Below, one piece after another: positions 8,154 through 14,191 of a DNA stretch of 14,401 bases (within the stretch, counting starts at the first letter, position 1; every line of letters begins with the position of its first letter). Position numbers and translations under genes: made by a program. The DNA is from Pseudomonadota bacterium (GTDB lineage Bacteria > Pseudomonadota > Gammaproteobacteria > Burkholderiales > Burkholderiaceae): contig JAEZQX010000393.1 in assembly GCA_023441105.1 (NCBI GenBank), forward strand, positions 1-14,401, written 5' to 3'. Below the pieces are notes generated by a model. The model searched no databases. It was not told where the DNA came from and was given only the letters and a program-made list of their open reading frames with translations.

Positions 8154-8963
8154 CTAGCGCCCTCGAAACACCGGCTTGCGCTTCTGCATGAAGGCGGTTC
8201 GGCCTTCCGCATAGTCGGCGCTTTCGAAGCAGCCGCGGATCAGCGCGGCGCACAGCGCCAGGTCCTGTTCCGGCGAAGCCTTGAGGATCTCGCGAGTGAT
8301 GGCCTTGCCGGCGGCCACCGTCAACGGCGCGTTCTCCGCCAGGGCCGTGGTGTACTCGCCGAGCAAGGCGTCCAGCTCCGCCGGCGGGCAGATGCGCGAG
8401 ACCAGGCCGATCGCCCGTGCTTCCGCCGCATCGATGCGCCGCGCGGTGAAGAACAGGTCCTTGGCGACGCCGGGGCCCACCAGGTCGACCAGGTTCTTCA
8501 TCGCCGAATAGCGATAGCCCAGGCCCAGCCGGGCGGCCGGAATGGAGAAGATCGAATCGGTGCTGGCGATCCGGATGTCGCAGGCGATGGCGACGTTGAC
8601 CCCGCCGCCGATGCACCAGCCGCGGATGCAGGCGAGCGTCGGCTTCGGGAAATCGTGGATGCCGGTGAGCGTTTCCTCGGCCATCGCCTCGTAGACGCTC
8701 ACCGCCTCGCGCGCGGCGCGCATGTCCTCGAACTGCGAGATGTCGGCGCCGGAGACGAACGCCTTGTCGCCGGCGCCGGAGAAGACCACCAGCCGCACGC
8801 GCTCGTCGTCGCCCGCCTGCCGCAGCAGCGGCGGCACGGCGCTCCACATCTCCACCGACAGGGCGTTGTGGCGCTTCGGGTTGTCGAAGCGGATGTGCAA
8901 GGTCGTGCCGTCGAGCCAGGTGGCAACCTGCTGCGAGGTGGACTGGTACGAAGGATGGGACAT
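8154..8963 (-). CDS. Crotonase-fold (enoyl-CoA hydratase/isomerase family) protein
   Basis: 269 residues with the crotonase signature: FVSGADI (69-75) and RGWCIGGGVNVAIACDIRIA (114-133) form the CoA site and oxyanion hole. Aligning with rat mitochondrial enoyl-CoA hydratase, catalytic Glu144 corresponds to Asn123 (GGGVN) and Glu164 to Ala143 (IPAARLG); the 20-residue spacing between the two positions is preserved. Both hydratase glutamates are therefore missing, so simple water addition to crotonyl-CoA is doubtful. Other crotonase chemistry (isomerisation, hydrolysis, decarboxylation, C-C cleavage) or a different acid-base pair is possible. The C-terminus AFMQKRKPVFRGR is typical of the superfamily. 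The start has GAGGAG six bases upstream. It begins 14 bp after the CoA-transferase stop, so the two are surely co-transcribed. Confidence 0.92.
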   Translation of the reverse strand: MSHPSYQSTSQQVATWLDGTTLHIRFDNPKRHNALSVEMWSAVPPLLRQAGDDERVRLVVFSGAGDKAFVSGADISQFEDMRAAREAVSVYEAMAEETLTGIHDFPKPTLACIRGWCIGGGVNVAIACDIRIASTDSIFSIPAARLGLGYRYSAMKNLVDLVGPGVAKDLFFTARRIDAAEARAIGLVSRICPPAELDALLGEYTTALAENAPLTVAAGKAITREILKASPEQDLALCAALIRGCFESADYAEGRTAFMQKRKPVFRGR

Positions 8964-8977
8964 CGACTGCTCCTCGA

Positions 8978-10168
8978 TCAGTAGACGCCGGCGGCCTTCA
9001 TGCGCGCGAGGTCGTCGGCGCCGAGCCCCAGTTCGCGCAGCACCTCGTCGGTGTGCTCGCCGCGCCGCGGTGCCGACCGGACGATGCTGCTGGGCGTGCG
9101 CTCCAGCTGGACCGGCTGGCCCACCATCCGCTGCCGACCCAGCCGCGACGATTCGACCTCCTTCACCATGCCCAGATGAGCGATCTGCGGCTCGTCGAAG
9201 ACCTCTCGCATGTCGTTGATGAGGCCGCAGGCCACGCCGCCTTCGTTGAAGCGCGCCACCCAGTGGCTGCGATCCCGGGCTGCCAGCCGACGGTCGATCT
9301 CGGCGTTGAGCGACTCGCGGTTGCGCGAGCGTGCCGCCTTGTCGTGATAGCGTTCGTCGGTGATCCATTCCGGGGCGCCGAGGATCTGGCAGAAGCGCTC
9401 CCAGATCTTCGAGCCGAACACGGCGATGTTCATGTAGCCGTCGCGCGCCTTGTAGACGCCGGTGGGAATGCTGGTCGGATGGAAGTTGCCTGCCTGCGCC
9501 GCGACTTCGCCGTCGATCAGGTAGCGCGAGCTCTGGAAGTCCATCATGTAGACCATCGCTTCGAGCAGCGACGTGTGCAGCCACTGGCCGCGGCCGGACG
9601 ATTCGCGCTCCAGCAGTGCGACCAGGATGCCCTGGGCGGCGAAGATGCCGGCGCAAAGGTCGGCGATCGGGATGCCCACCCGTACCGGTCCCTGGCCGGG
9701 AAGGCCGGTGACCGACATCAGCCCGCCCATGCCCTGCGCGATCTGGTCGAAGCCGGGACGCTGCGCGAGCGGCCCGGACTGGCCGAAGCCGGAAATGCTG
9801 GCATAGACCAGGCGCGGGTGCGCCGCGGCCAGCGATTCATAGTCGATGCCGAGCCGGAACTTGACGTCGGGGCGGAAATTCTCGACCACCACGTCGGCGG
9901 TGGCGATCAACCGCCTGAGCGTCGCGATGCCCTCGGCCTCCTTCAGGTTGAGGGTGATGGAGCGCTTGTTGCGGTGGGTGTACTGGTAGTCGGAGCCGTC
10001 CTGTCCGCCGAGGGTGTCGTCCCCGCGCATGTGCTCCGGCATCTGGACCTGGATGACGTCGGCGCCCCAGTCGGCGAGCTGCCGGCAGGCCGTGGGACCG
10101 GCGCGGACCTGGGTGAGGTCGATCACCCGGAAGCGGCTGAGGGCAGGCGATGCAGGTAGGTGCGGCAT
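8978..10168 (-). CDS. Class III CoA-transferase (CaiB/BaiF, formyl-CoA transferase-like)
   Basis: 396-residue family III CoA-transferase. Landmarks: VIDLTQVRAGPTACRQLADWGADVIQV at the N-terminus (15-41, Rossmann-like, with the CoA-binding start), NKRSITLNL (67-75), VVENFRP (94-100), SISGFGQSGP (124-133), DQIAQGMGGLMSVTG (141-155), and the catalytic aspartate Asp170 in IADLCAG. This Asp forms the aspartyl-CoA mixed anhydride in the family. It would activate a carboxylic acid with CoA from a donor such as succinyl-CoA. First gene of the minus-strand catabolic operon: a sigma-70-like promoter and two palindromic boxes sit directly upstream. The Shine-Dalgarno is weak (TGGAA). The donor and acceptor acids cannot be read from the sequence. 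Confidence 0.95.
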   Translation of the reverse strand: MPHLPASPALSRFRVIDLTQVRAGPTACRQLADWGADVIQVQMPEHMRGDDTLGGQDGSDYQYTHRNKRSITLNLKEAEGIATLRRLIATADVVVENFRPDVKFRLGIDYESLAAAHPRLVYASISGFGQSGPLAQRPGFDQIAQGMGGLMSVTGLPGQGPVRVGIPIADLCAGIFAAQGILVALLERESSGRGQWLHTSLLEAMVYMMDFQSSRYLIDGEVAAQAGNFHPTSIPTGVYKARDGYMNIAVFGSKIWERFCQILGAPEWITDERYHDKAARSRNRESLNAEIDRRLAARDRSHWVARFNEGGVACGLINDMREVFDEPQIAHLGMVKEVESSRLGRQRMVGQPVQLERTPSSIVRSAPRRGEHTDEVLRELGLGADDLARMKAAGVY

Positions 10169-10194
10169 ACCGGTTCCAGGCGAGGGACCGGCAG

Positions 10195-10223
10195 ATTGTC
10201 AGCTTCCGACCGGCAACTGTCAA
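10195..10223 (-). promoter_or_regulatory. Candidate sigma-70 promoter of the CoA-transferase operon
   Basis: On the minus strand, TTGACA (10223-10218) is followed after exactly 17 bp by GACAAT (10200-10195), a perfect -35 and a 4/6 -10. Transcription would begin about 20-25 bases before the CoA-transferase ATG at 10168. It is the only good match in this gap. Confidence 0.6.
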
Positions 10224-10250
10224 CAATTCATGGGTAGCTGTCGACAGTTG
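10214..10250. promoter_or_regulatory. Paired palindromic boxes, candidate operator
   Basis: CTGTCGACAG (10238-10247) is a perfect 10-bp palindrome. CTGTCAACAA (10217-10226) matches it at 8 of 10 positions and starts exactly 21 bp away, two helical turns, so both boxes face the same side of DNA. The outer ends also form a perfect 8-bp inverted repeat, CAACTGTC (10214-10221) and GACAGTTG (10243-10250). The inner box covers the -35 hexamer, as a repressor site would. GT-NN-AC cores are common for FCD-type GntR regulators, and such a gene ends the operon. The link is inference. Confidence 0.5.
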
Positions 10251-10644
10251 GGCGTGCGGCGGGTCGCATGTCGAGTGCCGGTGGATGGCGAGGGTGGGGC
10301 ACCACGGGGCCGCCGTCGACGCGACCATGTCCCGGCAAGGACCGTGCGTTGCGCTGCAGGCGGAAGATGAGGATGGAGGTGACCAGGCACATCAGGGTGT
10401 TGCCGGCATTGATCAGCACCATGCTGTTCAGCACTCGTCCGCCCTGCTCATGGAGGTACAGGCAGAACGTCCCGTTGGACATGACCCAGCAGCCCCAGGT
10501 CGCAAGGCTGTAGTCGCGGGCACTGGCGCCGGCGCGCAGCAGCTTCAGGATGGTCGGAACGTAGGTGAAGATGCGCGCGCTGTTCCAGAACAGGAACATG
10601 AAGGTCAGCCCTTGCAGGTAGAGGGCTTCGAGGTCCGCGGGCAT
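10228..10644 (-). CDS. Small membrane protein, PQ-loop-like
   Basis: 138 residues with three hydrophobic segments, about 9-37, 45-66 and 73-97, then a polar Pro/Arg-rich tail of some 40 residues. The stretch ARIFTYVPTILKLLRAG, followed by SLATWGCWVMSN, resembles a PQ-loop/SemiSWEET-type half-transporter (a TYxP turn in place of YxPQ, then a Ser-Leu-x-Thr-Trp helix). The match is from memory of such families and not certain. The start was placed at 10644 because the upstream part of the open frame is antisense-like and lacks hydrophobic character; the Shine-Dalgarno there is poor. The last codons overlap the candidate operator of the CoA-transferase operon, so the tail may be shorter in function than in reading frame. 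It lies 32 bp after the secreted-protein gene in the same direction, probably one unit. Confidence 0.6.
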   Translation of the reverse strand: MPADLEALYLQGLTFMFLFWNSARIFTYVPTILKLLRAGASARDYSLATWGCWVMSNGTFCLYLHEQGGRVLNSMVLINAGNTLMCLVTSILIFRLQRNARSLPGHGRVDGGPVVPHPRHPPALDMRPAARPTVDSYP

Positions 10645-10676
10645 GCCGGAGGGCTGGTTGCTGGAAACGAGGCGGG

Positions 10677-11021
10677 TCAGATGGAGCGGGCCAGCGAGGT
10701 CCCGCGGTCTGCTGCCCTGCCGCCCGCCAGGGCGGCATGGGCAGCCTGACGCTGCTGCTCGGTCCAGTCGTGGAGGGCGCCGAAGTCGCCGCCGAAGCGT
10801 CGTTCCTGCAACTCCTGGGAGACGCCGCCGCAGACCTGCATCAGCGCCTCGTCGAAACGCTCGCCGGCCTCGGCGCTGAGGCTCGCCTGACGGTCGCAAT
10901 GCCAGTAGCTGCGCAGCAGTTCATCGTCGCCGAGCCGGCGGATCGACGGATCCAGCGCCAGGGCCGAGCCGCAAAGGCTGCCGAGGCCGAAGAGGGTGAG
11001 GCCGCAGAGCATCTGGCGCAT
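10677..11021 (-). CDS. Small secreted protein with a cysteine pair, function unknown
   Basis: 114 residues. A clear signal peptide (1-22: MRQMLCGLTLF, ending GSALA) is followed by a helical mature domain with LGDDELLRSYWHCD (30-43), Cys64 and FGGDFGALHDW (76-86). Cys42 and Cys64 could form a periplasmic disulphide. The pattern of a Leu-rich helix, CD, a later Cys and GDF..L.DW recalls a family of short hypothetical proteins in Burkholderiales; no function is known to me. The start at 11021 is chosen because GGAGGA lies a few bases upstream and the signal peptide begins there; Met codons further upstream would extend it ahead of the signal. It is divergent from the opine-dehydrogenase-family gene across a 264-bp gap. 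Confidence 0.7.
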   Translation of the reverse strand: MRQMLCGLTLFGLGSLCGSALALDPSIRRLGDDELLRSYWHCDRQASLSAEAGERFDEALMQVCGGVSQELQERRFGGDFGALHDWTEQQRQAAHAALAGGRAADRGTSLARSI

Positions 11022-11200
11022 GACATCCTCCATCGTTGCCGACCCTGCGAGTCTCGGCAGTTGCCCTGCCGCCGGCAATCACCTCGACGGAGTAGCACAG
11101 ATGTGTGGGCGGCCGGCCAATGGCGGCAGGCGCAGCGGGCCCGGTTCGACGAGCAAAGGGGCGAATGAACGGGCAGGGCGCAATGCCGATCGCCACTTCG

Positions 11201-11229
11201 TTGACAAATGAATGGTTGAAAAGTAATGT
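11201..11229 (+). promoter_or_regulatory. Strong sigma-70-like promoter upstream of the opine-dehydrogenase operon
   Basis: TTGACA (11201-11206), a 17-bp spacer and TAATGT (11224-11229), in an unusually AT-rich island (about 11199-11232) of an otherwise GC-rich gap. Transcription would start near 11236, giving a leader of about 50 nt before the ATG at 11286. The rest of the 264-bp gap (11022-11285) shows no other convincing signal; a promoter for the divergent small genes was not found. Confidence 0.65.
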
Positions 11230-11285
11230 AATCGTCCAGGCCACGGCCATCCAGGCCCACGCGCCATCACTTCATCACGAGCAAC

Positions 11286-12359
11286 ATGCAGATAGCGATT
11301 CTGGGCGGAGGGCACGGCTGCTACGCGGCGGCGGCCGATCTCAGCGAGGCAGGTCATCAGGTGCGGCTTTGGCGACGGGACCAGGCCGCGCTCGTCGGCT
11401 TGCGTGAGGCGGGAACGATCCGCCTCAAGGACGCGAACGGCGCGCGCGACGTCGCGATCGCGCTGGCTACCACCGACATCGCCGAGGCGCTCGACGGTGC
11501 GCGCCTGATCCTGATCCCGCTGCCGGCGACGGCTCAGGCGGATCTCGCTGCCGCCATGGCGCCGCACCTGGTGGACGGGCAGGTGGTGTTCCTGCCGCCG
11601 GGCACCTTCGGCAGCTATGTCATGGCGCAGGCGGTCAGGGCCGCCGGCAGCGGCGCCGACGTCAGCTGGGCGGAGACCGGCACGCTGCCCTATCTCGCGC
11701 GCAAGCACGGCGAACGCGAAGTGAACGTCACGGTGCGCGCCCTGCGGCTGCCCACCGGCGTCTATCCGGCGCGTTCCGCGGATGCCGCGCTGGCGGTGAT
11801 CCGCGAAGCGTACCCGAGCGTGCACGCCTGCGGCGATGCGCTCTCCGGCGCGCTGATGAACGCCGGGCCGATCATCCATCCGCCGCTGATGGTGATGAAC
11901 GCCGCGCCGTTGCAGCACTTCGAGCGCTGGGACATCCACAACGAAGGCACCCAGCCGGCGGTGCGCCAGGTCACCGACCAGCTCGACCGGGAACGCATCG
12001 CGGTGCGCGAGGCCCTGGGTTACGAAGGCCCGCACTATCCGCTGCGGGATCACTACGACAACGACCGCTGGATGTACGGCGACGCCCACAAGCAGCTGGT
12101 CAAGTCGGGCGACTGGCGCGAGAACATCGACCTGCACAGTCACCGCTACATCAGCGAGGACACCGAGCTGGGTCTCGCCTTCCTGGCGTCCGCTGCCCGC
12201 CATGCCGGCGTCGACGCGCCGATCGCCCACGGCCTGCTGGCGATCGCCGGCGGCTTCCTGGGGCGCGACCTGCGCCGCGGGCCGCGCACTTTCGAGGCGC
12301 TGGGACTTGCCGGCCTGAAGCCGGCCGAATTGCAGCGCAGGCTGGTCGATGGCAACTGA
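11286..12359 (+). CDS. NAD(P)-dependent opine dehydrogenase family protein
   Basis: 357 residues of the octopine/opine dehydrogenase family. The N-terminal Rossmann fold has ILGGGHGCYAAAADLSEAGH (4-23), with the nucleotide loop GGGHGC. The C-terminal all-helical domain holds ALMNAGPIIHPPLMVMNAA (about 194-212), where the NAGPxxHP motif carries the conserved histidine of opine dehydrogenases, and later HYDNDRWMYGD. Characterised members condense an amino acid with a 2-oxo acid reductively or oxidise the product; bacterial relatives also act on other N-substituted amino acids or hydroxy acids, so the substrate is open. It is the first gene after a strong promoter; the Shine-Dalgarno is weak. 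It overlaps the following dehydrogenase gene by 11 bp, so the products are likely made together. Confidence 0.9.
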   Translation: MQIAILGGGHGCYAAAADLSEAGHQVRLWRRDQAALVGLREAGTIRLKDANGARDVAIALATTDIAEALDGARLILIPLPATAQADLAAAMAPHLVDGQVVFLPPGTFGSYVMAQAVRAAGSGADVSWAETGTLPYLARKHGEREVNVTVRALRLPTGVYPARSADAALAVIREAYPSVHACGDALSGALMNAGPIIHPPLMVMNAAPLQHFERWDIHNEGTQPAVRQVTDQLDRERIAVREALGYEGPHYPLRDHYDNDRWMYGDAHKQLVKSGDWRENIDLHSHRYISEDTELGLAFLASAARHAGVDAPIAHGLLAIAGGFLGRDLRRGPRTFEALGLAGLKPAELQRRLVDGN

Positions 12360-13350
12360 GGTGATGCCGCGCATCGCCGCGGTCGGCGCCGGCCGCATGG
12401 GCCGCGGCATCGCCATCGCCTTCGCCTATGCCGGCCACCGGATCTCGCTGGTCGACCTGCGCGATCGCGGCGACGACGCCTGGCAGCGGCTGCGCCAGGA
12501 GGCGATGGACGAGATCGTGGCCAGCCTCGAGGGCCTGGCCGCCCAGGGCGTGCTGCGCCCGGCGCAGGTACCGGCCATTGCGCAACGCGTGGTGCTGGTG
12601 CGCGCCCCGCAGGCAGCCGAGGCGCTCGCCGCCGCCGAGCTGGTGTTCGAAGGTGTGCCGGAAACGCTGGCGGCCAAGCGCGAGGCGTTCGAGCAGCTCA
12701 ACCGCCATTGCCGCGACGATGCCATCCTCACCTCCACCACCAGCAGCATCCTGGTCACGCAGCTGGCCGGCCTGGTGCGCCTGCCGGAGCGCTTCCTGAA
12801 CATCCACTGGCTCAATCCCGCCTACGTCATCCCGGTGGTCGAGCTGAGCTGCCATCCGGGCACTGCGCCGCAGGTGCTGGCGCGCGCCAAGGCGCTGATG
12901 GAGGCGATCGGCAAGCTGCCGGTCGTCTGCGGCGCTTCGCCCGGCTACATCGTGCCGCGACTGCAGGCGCTGATCATGAACGAAGCCGCGCGCATGGTGG
13001 AGGAGGGAGCCGCCACCGCCGAGGAGATCGACAAGGCCACCCGCTATGGCCTCGGGCTGCGCTTCGCAGCGCTGGGCGTGGTCGAGTTCATCGACTTCGG
13101 CGGCTGCGACATCCTGCATCATGCCAGCCGCGAGATGTCGGCGTCGATCGACAAGGCGCGCTACACCGCGCCGGCCATCGTCGACCGGATGATGGCCGAG
13201 GGACGGTTGGGCCTGAAGACCGGCAGCGGCTTCTACGACTACCAGGGACGGGACGTCGGCGCCTATCGCCGCGACGTCCTCGGCCGCACGCTCGGGATGC
13301 TGCGGCACGCCGGCCTGCTGCGACCGCCTGCCGACGAAACCGTCGCCTAG
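12349..13350 (+). CDS. 3-Hydroxyacyl-CoA dehydrogenase family protein (variant active site)
   Basis: 333 residues in the usual two-domain form. The Rossmann motif VGAGRMGRG is at 12-20, with the NAD-ribose acidic residue Asp36 after SLV. FEGVPE (100-105) is the classic loop. Compared with human HADH, Ser137 corresponds to Ser132 (TSS), His158 to His153 (IHWLNP) and Glu170 to Glu165 (VVEL), with all spacings kept, but Asn208 is replaced by Pro203 (GYIVPRLQ). The C-terminal domain (about 195-310) has GLRFAALGVVEFIDFGG and GLKTGSGFYDY. NAD-dependent oxidation of a 3-hydroxyacyl-CoA or a related 3-hydroxy acid is likely. The start at 12349 overlaps the previous gene by 11 bp; Met6 (12364) also begins the fold well and is an alternative. 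Confidence 0.92.
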   Translation: MATEVMPRIAAVGAGRMGRGIAIAFAYAGHRISLVDLRDRGDDAWQRLRQEAMDEIVASLEGLAAQGVLRPAQVPAIAQRVVLVRAPQAAEALAAAELVFEGVPETLAAKREAFEQLNRHCRDDAILTSTTSSILVTQLAGLVRLPERFLNIHWLNPAYVIPVVELSCHPGTAPQVLARAKALMEAIGKLPVVCGASPGYIVPRLQALIMNEAARMVEEGAATAEEIDKATRYGLGLRFAALGVVEFIDFGGCDILHHASREMSASIDKARYTAPAIVDRMMAEGRLGLKTGSGFYDYQGRDVGAYRRDVLGRTLGMLRHAGLLRPPADETVA

Positions 13351-13360
13351 CAGGCCGACG

Positions 13361-14173
13361 ATGGCCGGCATCCATCGCGCCTTTGCCGACCTGTCGGTCG
13401 GGCAGGTGCACTACGCCACTGCCGGGCCGCCGTCGGCGCCGCCCGTGCTGTTGCTGCATCAGTCGCCGCGCAGCTGGCTGGAGTACCGCGAGGTGCTGCC
13501 GCTGCTCGGCCGGCGCTGTCGCGCCATCGCGATGGACACCGCCGGTTTCGGCGATTCCGCGCCGGTCGAGCCGCCGGCGAGCATCGAGAAGTGGGCGGCG
13601 GTGGCCGCGGAGCTGCTGGCGTCGCTCGAGGTGGGGCCGGCCTGCGTCGTCGGCCACCATACCGGCGGCGTGATCGCCGTGGAGCTGGCGGCTGCCTCGC
13701 CGGCGGCGGTCCGGGCGTTGGTGTTGTCCTCCACGCCGTATACCGATGAATCCTTCCGCCGCGCGCGGGCGCAGCGGCCGCCGATCGACCAGGTCGAGCC
13801 CAGCACCGACGGCAGCCACCTGGCCGCGCTGTGGCAGAAGCGGGCGTCGTTCTATCCGGCCGAGCGACCCGACCTGCTGCAGGCTTTCGTGCTCGATGCG
13901 CTGCGTGCCGCGGGCGACGTGGAGGAGGGGCATCGGGCCGTCGCTTCGTACCGCATGGAGGCTCGCATCGCCGCGGTCGTGCAGCCGACGCTGGTGGTGA
14001 AGGCGGCGCGGGATCCCTTCGCCGCGCCGCATGCCGCGGAGCTGCTGGCGCATGTGCGCCATGCACGGCTGGCGACCCTCGACGAAGGCATGGTGCCGTT
14101 GCCGGACCAGCTGCCGGCGCAGTTTGCAGCGCTGGTGCTCGATTTCATCGCCGGCCTCGGCGGGGGCGGCTGA
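13361..14173 (+). CDS. Alpha/beta-hydrolase-fold protein without canonical Ser and His
   Basis: 270 residues with a clear alpha/beta-hydrolase fold: LLLHQSPRSW (30-39) in the oxyanion-loop position, MDTAGFGDS (58-66), the nucleophile-elbow strand CVVGHHTGGVIA (95-106), and a late strand with VVKAARDPF (212-220) giving the acidic residue Asp218. The elbow reads G-H-H-T-G where active enzymes have G-x-S-x-G, so His100 stands in for the serine. The final loop LDEGMVPLPDQLP (240-252) has Met244 where the catalytic histidine is expected. Only the acid position remains. It may be a non-hydrolytic member (as in cofactor-independent dioxygenase- or lyase-like proteins), use other residues, or be a binding protein. 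It starts 10 bp after the dehydrogenase stop, in the same operon; no clear Shine-Dalgarno. Confidence 0.88.
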   Translation: MAGIHRAFADLSVGQVHYATAGPPSAPPVLLLHQSPRSWLEYREVLPLLGRRCRAIAMDTAGFGDSAPVEPPASIEKWAAVAAELLASLEVGPACVVGHHTGGVIAVELAAASPAAVRALVLSSTPYTDESFRRARAQRPPIDQVEPSTDGSHLAALWQKRASFYPAERPDLLQAFVLDALRAAGDVEEGHRAVASYRMEARIAAVVQPTLVVKAARDPFAAPHAAELLAHVRHARLATLDEGMVPLPDQLPAQFAALVLDFIAGLGGGG

Positions 14174-14191
14174 CCCGACCCGCGCGCCGCT

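Noticed and set aside
14174..14191. Terminator between the hydrolase-fold gene and the marR gene
   Set aside because: Only 18 bp, GC-rich, with no hairpin followed by a T-run.
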